From: an uncultured bacterium
Lineage (GTDB): Bacteria; Bacteroidota; Bacteroidia; Bacteroidales; Bacteroidaceae
Length of the DNA stretch: 64,000 nt
Assembly (NCBI GenBank): GCA_945829425.1
Contig: CALZUQ010000005.1
Span: 1-64,000, forward strand
Direction: 5' to 3'
Of the stretch, positions 27,890 to 36,109 are shown one piece after another (the stretch's first letter is position 1; every line of letters starts with the position of its first letter). Under the pieces are notes generated by a model. That model was not told the DNA's origin. It ran no database searches and saw nothing but the letters and a program-made list of their open reading frames with translations. Position numbers and translations under genes: made by a program.

Positions 27890-28882
27890 TTAGAACTGGT
27901 TCTCGACAATGTCTGTCAGCACGTCGGTGATGTTCAGTCCTGCCGCCCTCACCTGTTGTGGTATGAACGATGTCGCCGTCATGCCCGGAGTGGTGTTCAC
28001 CTCCAACATGTTTATCTTTTCCGTGCCGTCGGCGTTCTTCGAAATGATATAGTCTATACGTATTATGCCGTTGCAATGCAGGATGTCGTAGATGGCACTT
28101 GTGATCTTTGCCACACGTTCCGCTGTCTCTGGTGCGAGTCGTGCCGGTGTTATCTCCTCGACCTGTCCGTTATATTTCGCATCATAGTCGAAGAACTCAT
28201 TGTTTGTCACCACCTCTGTCGCAGGCAGTACGACAGACTTCGTACGTGTCTTATAGCATCCCTGGCTTATTTCCACACCGTCGAGGAAGCCCTCGATCAT
28301 CACCGTCTCCGACTCAAGGAAAGCCTTTCTGAGAGCCGGCGCGAGGTGGTCTATGTCCTTCACCTTGCTGACACCGAAGCTGGAGCCGTCGGCGGCAGGC
28401 TTTACAAACAGCGGAAGTCCGAGCTTCTCGACAATCTCCTGCTCGTCGATAGAGTGCTCTGAGCCATGCCTTACGAGTATGCTGTCGGCAACGGCTACAC
28501 CAAAGCCACGCAGATAGTTGTTGAGCGCAAACTTATCAAATGTCAGCGCCTCCACGAGTACATCGCTGGTAGAATACGGTATATGCACGAGGTCGAAATA
28601 TCCTTGCAGCCTTCCGTTCTCACCAGGAGTGCCATGGATAGTGATATACGCATAGTCAAAATGTTTCCTCACACCGTCGAGCATAAAGGAGAAGTCGTCC
28701 TTGCTTATTCTCGCCGTATCGCCCGAAGGAAGGTTGACATGCCAGTCGAGGCCTTTCATCTCTACTACATAAAGTTCATAACGCTCCTTGTCGAAGAAAG
28801 AATACAACCCTTGTGCCGAGCGCAAGGAGACATTATGCTCACTGGAGTCGCCTCCACATACTATTGCTATTGTGCGTTTCAT
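27890..28882 (-). CDS. ddl: D-alanine--D-alanine ligase
   Basis: Ddl makes the D-Ala-D-Ala dipeptide for peptidoglycan. The ATP-grasp protein starts MKRTIAIVCGGDSSEHNVS, which includes the family's N-terminal motif GG-SSEH; this start at 28882 is preferred over an upstream in-frame ATG at 28975 that would overlap the RluD gene. Other signatures are HGTPGENGRLQG, VKPAADGSSFGVSKV and the metal-binding EVNTTPGMT near the C-terminus. At 330 residues it is normal length. It is the third gene after the PASTA and pseudouridine synthase genes. Confidence 0.95.
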   Translation of the reverse strand: MKRTIAIVCGGDSSEHNVSLRSAQGLYSFFDKERYELYVVEMKGLDWHVNLPSGDTARISKDDFSFMLDGVRKHFDYAYITIHGTPGENGRLQGYFDLVHIPYSTSDVLVEALTFDKFALNNYLRGFGVAVADSILVRHGSEHSIDEQEIVEKLGLPLFVKPAADGSSFGVSKVKDIDHLAPALRKAFLESETVMIEGFLDGVEISQGCYKTRTKSVVLPATEVVTNNEFFDYDAKYNGQVEEITPARLAPETAERVAKITSAIYDILHCNGIIRIDYIISKNADGTEKINMLEVNTTPGMTATSFIPQQVRAAGLNITDVLTDIVENQF

Positions 28883-28967
28883 TTTTCTGTTCTGTATTTT
28901 AGAATCGGCATGGCTTTCATGCCGCGCGTTTGTTATGGTGGGAACAAATAGAGTCCCCTTTTTTATA

Positions 28968-30050
28968 TTACTCAAGAGTATTTCTCGTCGTGCCGCTGAT
29001 ATACTCCCTCCATTTCTGTATTACAGCCCCAAGGTCGGCGGGGAGCTCTGAGGTGAAGTCCATCTGGCTGCCTGTTACGGGATGTACAAATCCGAGGGTC
29101 TTGGCGTGTAACGCCTGTCGCGGACAGAGTCTGAAGCAGTTGTTTATGAACGCCTTGTATGACGACGACCTCTCGCCACGCAGTATCTCCATTCCTCCAT
29201 ACCTCTCATCGGCAAAGAGCGGGTGGCCTATCGCCTTCATGTGAGCACGTATCTGGTGTGTGCGTCCTGTCTCAAGAATACACTCTACGAGTGTGGTGTA
29301 TCCGAAACGTTCCAGCACTCTCCAATGTGTCACGGCAGGCTTTCCTATCCCCGACTCAGGTGCTGTCACCGTCATGCGGAGCCTGTCCTTCGGGTCGCGG
29401 GTTATGTTACCTTCTATGCGTCCCTCGTCTTCCTTCATGTGCCCCCACACCAAGGCGTGGTATGAGCGGTGGGTCGTCTTGTCAAAGAACTGCTTTCCGA
29501 GTATCTTCTTCGCCTCCGGTGTCTTTGCTATGAGGAGCAGTCCCGACGTGTCTTTGTCTATGCGGTGTACGAGTCCCACCTCGGGAGAGTTCGGGTCGTA
29601 TTCCGGAACATCCCTCATGTGCCACGCCATAGCGTTGACAAGAGTCCCCGTGAAGTTTCCTGCTCCAGGGTGTACCACCATTCCCGCCTCTTTGTTGACA
29701 ACCATCAGCTCCTCGTCTTCGTAGACGATGTTCAGCGGGATGTCCTCGGGCTTGATGCTCGTATCGTGCGGCGGACGGGCGAGCATAAGAGTTATTATGT
29801 CTCCCGGCCTAACCTTATAGTTTGACTTCACGGCTTTTCCGTTGGCGTGTATGTAGCCTGCTTCCGCCGCCTGCTGTATGCGGTTGCGTGAGGAGTGCTG
29901 CATGTGTTCGAAGAGGAACTTGTCTATCCTCAACGGTGTCTGCCCTGCATCCGCCACGATACGGAAATGCTCATAGAGCTCACCGTCTCCGGTATTCTCT
30001 TCCATTTCCAGCATCTCGTCGTCATACAGTTCGTCGTCAATATTCATCAT
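28968..30050 (-). CDS. rluD: RluD-type 23S rRNA pseudouridine synthase
   Basis: This enzyme would convert specific uridines in large-subunit rRNA to pseudouridine. It has an N-terminal S4 RNA-binding domain (LRIDKFLFEHMQHSSRNRIQ, then VKSNYKVRPGD) and the catalytic signature VHRIDKDTSGLLLIAK with the active-site aspartate in RIDKDTSG. The start at 30050 (MMNIDDELYDDE) gives 360 residues; an ATG 20 codons upstream adds a basic tail and is less likely. It lies between the PASTA gene and ddl on one strand. Confidence 0.9.
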   Translation of the reverse strand: MMNIDDELYDDEMLEMEENTGDGELYEHFRIVADAGQTPLRIDKFLFEHMQHSSRNRIQQAAEAGYIHANGKAVKSNYKVRPGDIITLMLARPPHDTSIKPEDIPLNIVYEDEELMVVNKEAGMVVHPGAGNFTGTLVNAMAWHMRDVPEYDPNSPEVGLVHRIDKDTSGLLLIAKTPEAKKILGKQFFDKTTHRSYHALVWGHMKEDEGRIEGNITRDPKDRLRMTVTAPESGIGKPAVTHWRVLERFGYTTLVECILETGRTHQIRAHMKAIGHPLFADERYGGMEILRGERSSSYKAFINNCFRLCPRQALHAKTLGFVHPVTGSQMDFTSELPADLGAVIQKWREYISGTTRNTLE

Positions 30051-30167
30051 GTCTTTTTTCCGTTTGTTCGTTGTTTTCGTCTGTCTCGTCATATTCCTTT
30101 TTCGCATCACCTTTCTCCGTCAAGGCGAAACACAACAAAAAAGACGTTCGTTATCCTGTTGTCCGTG

Positions 30168-30866
30168 TCATTCCTCAACAATCTGGAACGGGTCTTCCTG
30201 CTGCTGGGGTACCGTCGTCTTCGCAATAGAGTCTGCTCCGACGGTCATCATAATGTCATCACCCGCAGACTCGATGTCCGGATCGACGTATTCGTAGTCG
30301 TCAGCATCGCTGAGCATGCCGTTGCCTACCTGCAGCATAACCATAGCGTCAACAGCCACCCTGTCGCCTGGAGCCAATGACCTGCCACGGCATATCACGC
30401 CATACACCCAGTCTTTCTCTCCTGCTATATATTGCGGCTCTCCGACCTTAAATCCTAATATCTTCAGCCGTGCCATGGCTTCTCGCATCGAGCTGTTGTC
30501 TATGATGTCCGGTACTACGAGTGTCGGCTTCTTAGATGCGTTGATAGAGACATATACCATACGTCCGCTCTTCACCTCTGATCCCGGTGACGGTGTCTGG
30601 TGCAGTACACACCCTGGTGGGAGAAGCTTGTTGTAGCCCGTGTCTGTAACGGTAATGAAGAGTCCGTCGGCTTCTGCGAGTCTCTCTGCGTCCTCTATGC
30701 GTTTGTTGGTGAGGTCGGGCACGCTGATAGCCTCTCCGTGGTGGGTGTAAACAGATGCTCCTAAAGAGATACCCGTCATGACAACGAGTATCACCACCGC
30801 CATAGCAAGAAGGTTAAGAACAAGGTATCTGCTACACAGTTTCTGTATAAATGTCTTTGCCTGCAT
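30168..30866 (-). CDS. Membrane-anchored PASTA-domain protein
   Basis: The protein (232 residues) has a short cytoplasmic N-terminus, one membrane helix (about 16-38) and two extracytoplasmic PASTA domains (about 48-108 and 115-181) with the pattern VPDLTNKRIEDAERLAEADG. The acidic tail may be disordered. PASTA domains bind peptidoglycan or muropeptides in other proteins; here no kinase or transpeptidase domain is attached. The start at 30866 is chosen because a strong -7 box lies at 30890-30897, downstream of the alternative ATGs at 30908 and 30929. It heads an operon with rluD and ddl, linking it to cell-wall synthesis. Confidence 0.85.
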   Translation of the reverse strand: MQAKTFIQKLCSRYLVLNLLAMAVVILVVMTGISLGASVYTHHGEAISVPDLTNKRIEDAERLAEADGLFITVTDTGYNKLLPPGCVLHQTPSPGSEVKSGRMVYVSINASKKPTLVVPDIIDNSSMREAMARLKILGFKVGEPQYIAGEKDWVYGVICRGRSLAPGDRVAVDAMVMLQVGNGMLSDADDYEYVDPDIESAGDDIMMTVGADSIAKTTVPQQQEDPFQIVEE

Positions 30867-30889
30867 CCGATTACTTTGAAAATTTTTAG

Positions 30890-30897
30890 CAAAGGTA
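30890..30897 (-). promoter_or_regulatory. -7 box of the PASTA-rluD-ddl operon
   Basis: TACCTTTG on the minus strand, 23 bases upstream of the chosen start codon. The -33 region is weak. Confidence 0.5.
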
Positions 30898-31091
30898 CGA
30901 AAAATTTTCATTTCAGCCACATGAAACAAGAAAAAATTTTACCATAAAAGGTTATTTCTTGACCAATGTGGTTGCAAGCAGAGAGAAGAGGGCTTGAAAC
31001 AAAGGTCTGGCGACAGAAACAACCATAGTAAAGCCAAGGTGTAACATGCAGGTACAAGCCTTACGGCGACATGAGAGACAACCTTTAAAAC

Positions 31092-31128
31092 AAAAAAAAG
31101 CAGCGTGAAGACTGAGTCCTCTGCTGCC
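31092..31128 (-). terminator. Rho-independent terminator of rpmH
   Basis: On the minus strand GGCAGCAGAGGA... closes with a GCAGC/GCTGC stem (31123-31127 with 31100-31104) and is followed by eight T residues. It lies 35 bases downstream of the rpmH stop codon. Confidence 0.8.
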
Positions 31129-31162
31129 TGCTTTTCTACGCATCCTGCGTCAGTGACAAGGT

Positions 31163-31318
31163 TTACTTGCCGTGTGTCTCGTCAGAAACAGTGAGCTTCT
31201 TACGGCCATGGGCACGACGAGAAGCAAGTACGCGACGACCATTCTTGGTCTTCATACGCTCGCGGAAACCATGCTTGTTAACGCGACGACGGTTGTGAGG
31301 CTGAAATGTTCTTTTCAT
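31163..31318 (-). CDS. rpmH: Ribosomal protein L34
   Basis: A 51-residue, strongly basic protein begins [20 protein letters not shown] and continues with a [16 protein letters not shown] segment, the universal L34 pattern. L34 is part of the large ribosomal subunit. This gene is short and easily missed. It has its own promoter (31361-31391) and terminator and is divergent from efp. The last residues (SDETHGK) are a small extension typical of this phylum. Confidence 0.97.
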   Translation of the reverse strand: MKRTFQPHNRRRVNKHGFRERMKTKNGRRVLASRRAHGRKKLTVSDETHGK

Positions 31319-31360
31319 TTTTCTATTCTTGTTTTATTTGATTTTCCACAATTCGGGTTG

Positions 31361-31391
31361 CAAAAGTACATAATTTATTTTAAATAAGCAA
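31361..31391 (-). promoter_or_regulatory. rpmH promoter
   Basis: On the minus strand TTG (31389-31391) is followed after 20 bases by TACTTTTG (31361-31368), matching the Bacteroidota consensus. Confidence 0.65.
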
Positions 31392-31442
31392 GAAAATAAG
31401 CACTTTTCCCCGAAAAATAAGCGTTTTTTAATAAAAATATAG

Positions 31443-31450
31443 TAACTTTG
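31443..31450 (+). promoter_or_regulatory. -7 box of the efp promoter
   Basis: TAACTTTG on the plus strand, about 120 bases before efp. The -33 region is T-rich but not a clear TTTG. Confidence 0.45.
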
Positions 31451-31570
31451 CACTCGAAAAGCAGTTAAGACATATTTTTATATATATTATTAGCGTCGGC
31501 TTTTCCTTCTTCCCTCAACATCAAATATAAGGCAAAACAAACAATATAAACAAACAAAACAACACTCAAG

Positions 31571-32137
31571 ATGATTAAATCACAAGACATCAAGAACGGA
31601 ACAGTTATCCGTCTCGACGGCAAGCTCCTCGTAGTAATCGAGTTCCTCCACGTTAAGCCAGGCAAGGGCAACACTTTCATGCGCACCAAGCTCAAGGACG
31701 TTGTGACAGGATATGTCATAGAGAAGCGCTTCAACATCGGTGAGGCTCTTGAAGACGTACGCGTAGAGCACCGCCCATACCAGTTCCTTTACATGGACGG
31801 CGAGGACGCTGTATTCATGAACCAGGAGACCTTCGACCAGGTGAACATTGACAAGGCTATGGTTATCGGCAGCGAATTCATGAAGGAAGGCGACGTCGTA
31901 GAGGTGGTTTCCGACGCATCGACAGAAACGATACTCACAGCAGAGATGCCTATCAAGACAACACTTGAAATAACATACATGGAGCCGGGAGCAAAAGGAA
32001 ACACTGCGACAAACACTCTCACAAAGGCTACAGTGGAGACAGGCGGTACGGTTATGGTGCCTCTCTTCTGCAAGGAAGGCGACAAGATTATCGTTGACAC
32101 ACGCGACGGCAGCTACGTACAGCGCGTAAAGGAATAA
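31571..32137 (+). CDS. efp: Elongation factor P
   Basis: EF-P rescues ribosomes stalled at consecutive prolines. The 188-residue protein has the three-domain EF-P layout. The loop residue normally modified in many species is a lysine here: VKPGKGNTF with Lys32. The C-terminal signature ends DTRDGSYVQRVKE. It is followed after 23 bases by a glycosyltransferase gene on the same strand. Confidence 0.96.
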   Translation: MIKSQDIKNGTVIRLDGKLLVVIEFLHVKPGKGNTFMRTKLKDVVTGYVIEKRFNIGEALEDVRVEHRPYQFLYMDGEDAVFMNQETFDQVNIDKAMVIGSEFMKEGDVVEVVSDASTETILTAEMPIKTTLEITYMEPGAKGNTATNTLTKATVETGGTVMVPLFCKEGDKIIVDTRDGSYVQRVKE

Positions 32138-32160
32138 GAAGTGGCATACATAAATCAGAA

Positions 32161-33216
32161 ATGAATATTGACTATAGTATTATCGTCCCGGTTTTCAACC
32201 GCCCTGACGAGGTTGACGAACTGCTCGACAGCCTGACACGACAGACCGTGAAGAACTTCGAGGTCATCATCGTGGAAGACGGCTCAAGCGTGACATGCGA
32301 AGAGACGTGCAGGAAGTACGACGGAAGACTGGACATACATTACTATAAGAAAGACAACTCCGGACCTGGCCAGAGCCGTAACTACGGTGCTGACCGGGCT
32401 TCCGGGGCTTTTCTTTTAGTGCTCGACTCGGACGTGGTGTTGCCGGAGACATATATCGAGGCGGTAGGAAGGGAAATGAAAGAGAACCCCTGTGATGCCT
32501 TCGGAGGCCCTGATGCCTCCCACGCTTCGTTTACCCCGACGCAGAAAGCTATCTCCTACTCCATGACGTCGTTCTTCACTACCGGTGGCATACGCGGAGG
32601 AAAGACTAAGCTCGACAAGTTCTATCCACGCTCCTTCAATATGGGCATACGCCGTGAGGTGTACCGGAAGCTCGGCGGCTTCTCGCCGATGCGCTTTGGT
32701 GAAGACATAGACTTCTCTTACCGCATCGTGGAGGCAGGGTTTTCTACACGCCTGTTCCCGACAGCATGGGTATGGCACAAACGCCGTACCGACTACCGTA
32801 AGTTCTGGCGGCAGGTATATAACAGCGGCATAGCCCGCATAAACCTTGAAAAGCGTCATCCGGGAACAATGAAACTCGTACATTTGCTCCCTACGGTGTT
32901 TACCGTAGGTATCTTCGCCCTGTTGGCCACGTCTTTCACAGGTCGGATGCTTATGGTTTACGGTCCGGGGCCTGACCCTCTCCACCGCTGGTATTGGCTG
33001 TGCGCCGCACCGTGGCTGCCTATCCTGCTTTACTCTCTGCTGTTATTCCTTGACTCCACACGGGTGAACAAGTCCATAGGCATAGGGGCAAGGAGTGTCG
33101 TGGCGGCATTTGTGCAACTCATGGGCTACGGTTGCGGCTTCATATATGCATGGTGGCAACGCTGTGTGCTGAAGAAGGACGAGTTCCACGCCTTTGACAA
33201 GACATTCTATAAATGA
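32161..33216 (+). CDS. Family 2 glycosyltransferase
   Basis: The 351-residue protein has a GT-A fold start, YSIIVPVFNRPDEVDELLDS (5-24), the metal-binding DSD in LVLDSDVVLP (about 94-103), and the GEDIDFSYRI acceptor-site motif. Three hydrophobic segments near 240-260, 275-295 and 310-335 anchor the C-terminus in the membrane. It probably adds a sugar to a polysaccharide or lipid carrier, but the donor and acceptor are unknown. Confidence 0.85.
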   Translation: MNIDYSIIVPVFNRPDEVDELLDSLTRQTVKNFEVIIVEDGSSVTCEETCRKYDGRLDIHYYKKDNSGPGQSRNYGADRASGAFLLVLDSDVVLPETYIEAVGREMKENPCDAFGGPDASHASFTPTQKAISYSMTSFFTTGGIRGGKTKLDKFYPRSFNMGIRREVYRKLGGFSPMRFGEDIDFSYRIVEAGFSTRLFPTAWVWHKRRTDYRKFWRQVYNSGIARINLEKRHPGTMKLVHLLPTVFTVGIFALLATSFTGRMLMVYGPGPDPLHRWYWLCAAPWLPILLYSLLLFLDSTRVNKSIGIGARSVVAAFVQLMGYGCGFIYAWWQRCVLKKDEFHAFDKTFYK

Positions 33217-33226
33217 CCGCTTTTAC

Positions 33227-33242
33227 ACCTTATTATATATAG
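33227..33242. repeat. ACCTTATTATATATA element, copy 6
   Basis: The plus strand reads ACCTTATTATATATAG, 10 bases after the glycosyltransferase stop codon and 108 bases before radC. Confidence 0.75.
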
Positions 33243-33350
33243 ATAAGAAAAAAAGAATTGTTGATGACATTTCTCAATGACAAACGGGTATAGTGTCACA
33301 TGTGATTTTGTTTCTGACAGTTTACCCTGCCAACCCCAAAAACCGAAAGA

Positions 33351-34088
33351 ATGGAAGAAGAAAGAGGCGAATGGATAGTGAAGGAGGTGCATGACGCACC
33401 GAAGAAAAGGAGCATAAACGAATGGAACCGTGACGACCGCCCCCGTGATAAAATGCTTGAGAAAGGTGCTGCCGCCATGAGCAAGGCCGAGCTTCTCGCC
33501 ATCCTCATAGGCTCTGGAACGGCACAGGAGAGTGCTGTAGACCTTATGCGCCGCATACTGACAGACTGTGGCGAGTCGCTGAAAATTCTCGGACAGAAGA
33601 GTGCCGAGGAACTGATGTCATACCACGGCATTGGTGAGGCGAAGGCGATATCCATTCTCGCCGCCTGCGAACTTGGAAAACGCAGGCAGGAGGAAGAGGT
33701 AAGGGAACGGCTCGACCTCTCTTCCGCACAGTCGATATACGAGTTTATGCACTCCAAGATGCAAGACCTCCCCACGGAAGAGGCATGGATTCTTCTCCTG
33801 AACAATAACTTCAAGCTTATCGGCAATGCCATACGCCTTTCGCAGGGAGGACTGACAGAGACGGCTGTCGACATGCGCATTATCGTAAGACACGCCATTC
33901 TCAACAACGCCACAGTTGTGGTACTCGTTCATAACCATCCGTCGAACAACTGCCGGCCTTCGGGAGAGGACATCAAGATAACGCAAAGGGTGAACGAGGG
34001 GTTGAAAACCATGAGACTATATCTCGCCGACCATATCATAGTGACCGACGGAAAGTATTACAGCTTCAGGGAAGAAGGGAAGCTATAG
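33351..34088 (+). CDS. radC: RadC-family JAB/MPN metalloprotein
   Basis: The 245-residue protein has an N-terminal helix-hairpin-helix region (ELMSYHGIGEAKAISILAA) and a C-terminal JAB/MPN domain with the zinc ligands in HNHPS (His194, His196) and the downstream Asp207 of SGED. Despite its name, a DNA-repair role for RadC is doubtful; the biochemical function is unresolved. No transfer signs are seen and length is normal. Confidence 0.93.
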   Translation: MEEERGEWIVKEVHDAPKKRSINEWNRDDRPRDKMLEKGAAAMSKAELLAILIGSGTAQESAVDLMRRILTDCGESLKILGQKSAEELMSYHGIGEAKAISILAACELGKRRQEEEVRERLDLSSAQSIYEFMHSKMQDLPTEEAWILLLNNNFKLIGNAIRLSQGGLTETAVDMRIIVRHAILNNATVVVLVHNHPSNNCRPSGEDIKITQRVNEGLKTMRLYLADHIIVTDGKYYSFREEGKL

Positions 34089-34161
34089 ACATGCAGAGAC
34101 AAAACCGTCACACCGGCAAAGGCTTGCCGTAAGGAGAGCGTAAGGCAAGCTATGACAAACT

Positions 34162-34249
34162 GCAGGCATAACTTATGACAAGATGCAGGCATAACTTATG
34201 ACAAGCTGCAGGCATAACTTATGACAAGATGCAGGCATAACTTATGACA
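34162..34249. repeat. Four-unit 23-bp repeat array downstream of radC
   Basis: Four units start at 34162, 34185, 34208 and 34231 and share GCAGGCATAACTTATGACA. The core CATAACTTATG is almost palindromic. A degenerate unit precedes the array. A minus-strand promoter pattern lies 38 bases to its right. Confidence 0.85.
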
Positions 34250-34286
34250 TTCAATTCCATAAGTACAATATATCAGACTTCGGCTG

Positions 34287-34317
34287 CAAATTTAGGCATT
34301 TATTTTCATATTTGCAA
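34287..34317 (-). promoter_or_regulatory. Promoter-like sequence reading into the 23-bp array
   Basis: On the minus strand TTG (34315-34317) is followed after 20 bases by TAAATTTG (34287-34294). No minus-strand gene follows, so transcription would cross the repeat array and enter radC antisense. Confidence 0.4.
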
Positions 34318-34371
34318 GAAAAAGTCGATTAAATCATACTTTTTAGATTGAATAAATGATTTCATGGAGTG

Positions 34372-34548
34372 CTACATATTAAAATATGAGCAATACTTTC
34401 CTATTAGATTCTGCAATGTCAGGTCGCCTCTGTTAAATCTTTCGGCATCGAGGGGGAGAATGCGCTCACGCACCTTTGTCTTGCCCTTGAATAGGGCGGT
34501 GAGATTATAGGCTTGGTTCTCATTCACAATCTTGATGTCAGAGACATC
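34372..34548 (-). pseudogene. Possible 3' remnant of a protein-coding gene
   Basis: A minus-strand open stretch of 58 codons with no ATG start, bounded by TAA (34549-34551) and ending in TAG (34372-34374), has normal protein-like composition (for example VNENQAYNLTALFKGKTK and ILPLDAERFNRGDLTLQNL). It looks like the C-terminus of a lost gene. The family is not recognised. Confidence 0.4.
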
Positions 34549-34627
34549 TTAATCACTTCTATAAGATAAAAGGTTACGAAATCCCCTGAAAGCAAATTAA
34601 CATCTTTTATGTCTGACACGTGCAATA

Positions 34628-34694
34628 TTTTTACCTCACCGTTGTTTTATGGGTAAAGAAGAGAGAAAACGGCACAAAAGCCGTGAGGTAAAAA
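34628..34694 (+). promoter_or_regulatory. Attenuator-like alternative hairpins before the NigD-like gene
   Basis: TTTTTACCTCAC (34628-34639) is the exact inverse complement of GTGAGGTAAAAA (34683-34694). A second hairpin, ACGGC-6-GCCGT (34669-34684), shares two bases with the right arm, so the two folds compete. The structure ends 31 bases before the start at 34726. Confidence 0.4.
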
Positions 34695-34725
34695 CAAAGG
34701 CAACAATAAAAAACATAAAAAGGAC

Positions 34726-35436
34726 ATGAAAAGACTCAAGACACTTATGATGCTGCTCGTAGCAGCACTGACAACAGTAACTCTTTACTCTTGCGACATC
34801 GACGATGACAACTGTCCGTCGTTCAGCCTTGCCACCGTAACCCTACGCCCTGCCACAGAAGGCAGAAACTGGTGCATGCAGCTCGACGACTCCACGACGC
34901 TTCACGCCGTAAACATCGCCTCACACCCTTACAACGACAAGGAGCAGAGAGCATACATACGTTTCAACGACCCGAAGCCGATACCGGAGTCAAGCCAAAG
35001 AGAGTACACGGTGAATGTCCTCACCATTGACACCATATTGACGAAGCCTATGGCTCCGCTGCTTAAGAGCGCAGAAGAGAATGTTGAGGAGGACATCAAC
35101 GCCAAGGAATACGGCTCAGACCCTGTAGAGATTGTCAACAGCTGGGAGACAGTAGCCGAAGACGGATATATGAACATACGCTTCCGCACTCGCTTCGGAG
35201 GAGGGAAACACCGCGTGACACTCGTACACCGCACCGACGCCTCCGAGCCATACGTAGTAGAGTTCTTCCATGACGCCAACGGCGACCTCGACGGTGTGGT
35301 GAACGACGGAATAGTGGCGTTCCGCCTCGACGAAGCGTTCAACGCCGGCGACAAAGCGATAGAGATAACGCTGAAATGGAACTCTTACTCCGGCGAGAAG
35401 ACAGCGAAATTCAAATACCTCCCACGAAAGGATTGA
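34726..35436 (+). CDS. NigD-like lipoprotein
   Basis: The 236-residue lipoprotein has a signal peptide and lipobox TLYSC (Cys 23) followed by acidic DIDDDNC. The body alternates an N-terminal small beta-barrel-like part (SLATVTLRPATEGRNWCMQLDD) with a C-terminal beta-sandwich (NIRFRTRFGGGKHRVTLVHR, then GDKAIEITLKWNSYSGEK). It resembles the NigD-like family, as does the gene at 26001-26648, though the two are not close copies. It precedes an ECF sigma factor by 74 bases. Function unknown. Confidence 0.65.
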   Translation: MKRLKTLMMLLVAALTTVTLYSCDIDDDNCPSFSLATVTLRPATEGRNWCMQLDDSTTLHAVNIASHPYNDKEQRAYIRFNDPKPIPESSQREYTVNVLTIDTILTKPMAPLLKSAEENVEEDINAKEYGSDPVEIVNSWETVAEDGYMNIRFRTRFGGGKHRVTLVHRTDASEPYVVEFFHDANGDLDGVVNDGIVAFRLDEAFNAGDKAIEITLKWNSYSGEKTAKFKYLPRKD

Positions 35437-35444
35437 TGCGCTAC

Positions 35445-35465
35445 GGTGGGGACAACAGCACCCAC
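35445..35465 (+). repeat. GTGGGG...CACCCAC leader hairpin upstream of the sigma factor
   Basis: GGTGGGGACAACAGCACCCAC forms a GTGGG/CCCAC stem with a short loop between the lipoprotein gene and the sigma factor gene, 45 bases before the start codon. Confidence 0.55.
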
Positions 35466-35510
35466 ATAAAGCGCGAGAGCCTTACAATGCCAGTAACATC
35501 TTAACACACA

Positions 35511-36104
35511 GTGAACAGCAAGAAGACATACGTCAGTGAACAGGACATAGCAGAAGGACTTCGCAAGGGTGACAACCATGCGATGAGGGAGTTTTATGCC
35601 TCCTTCGGCGGTATGCTCACTGGCGTATGTTGCAGATACCTCGCTGACGACGATGATGTGAAAGACATACTACAGGAAACCTTAATAAGCATCATAAAGA
35701 ATATCCATTCCTTTGAATATCAGGGGAAAGGGTCGCTGAGAGCATGGGCAGTACGCATAACGGTAAACCACGCTCTCAGCTTTTTGCGTAAGAAACAGCG
35801 CGACACGGCACTCTTCGTAAACGCTGACAGCGACGTCGCCGACGAGGAGACACCACCCGACATCGAGGATATTCCGGCAGACACGATAACCGAGATGATA
35901 CGCCAACTGCCCGACGGCTACCGCATGGTGTTCAACCTTTACGTCATAGAGGGGAAGAGCCACAAAGAGATAGCACAGACGCTGGGCATAAAGGAGGTGA
36001 CATCAGCGTCGCAGCTGCACAGGGCAAAAGCCATACTGACAAAGAAAATAAACGAATACAGGAAACAACAACGTGGGGACATCACAACACCCACCTCAAG
36101 GTAA
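35511..36104 (+). CDS. ECF-type RNA polymerase sigma factor
   Basis: This 197-residue protein has sigma region 2 (LADDDDVKDILQETLISIIKNIHSFEYQGKGSLRAWAVRI) and region 4 (IRQLPDGYRMVFNLYVIEGKSHKEIAQTLGI, with the helix-turn-helix). It starts with GTG at 35511. The stop is 5 bases before the next gene, whose product has a single membrane helix and is likely to be the regulatory partner. In Bacteroidota such pairs often respond to envelope conditions. Its recognised promoters are unknown. Confidence 0.9.
   Translation: MNSKKTYVSEQDIAEGLRKGDNHAMREFYASFGGMLTGVCCRYLADDDDVKDILQETLISIIKNIHSFEYQGKGSLRAWAVRITVNHALSFLRKKQRDTALFVNADSDVADEETPPDIEDIPADTITEMIRQLPDGYRMVFNLYVIEGKSHKEIAQTLGIKEVTSASQLHRAKAILTKKINEYRKQQRGDITTPTSR
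36073..36095 (+). repeat. GTGGGG...CCCACC hairpin at the sigma factor 3' end
   Basis: GTGGGGACATCACAACACCC plus ACC forms a GTGGG/CCCAC stem. It lies in the last codons of the sigma factor gene and 15 bases before the next start, so here the element is coding. Confidence 0.5.
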
Positions 36105-36109
36105 AGGAC

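Noticed and set aside
28883..28975. Longer start for ddl
   Set aside because: The added 31 residues overlap the pseudouridine synthase stop and precede the conserved N-terminus.
30952..31143. 63-codon frame between the PASTA gene and rpmH
   Set aside because: It overlaps the rpmH terminator and has no recognisable features.
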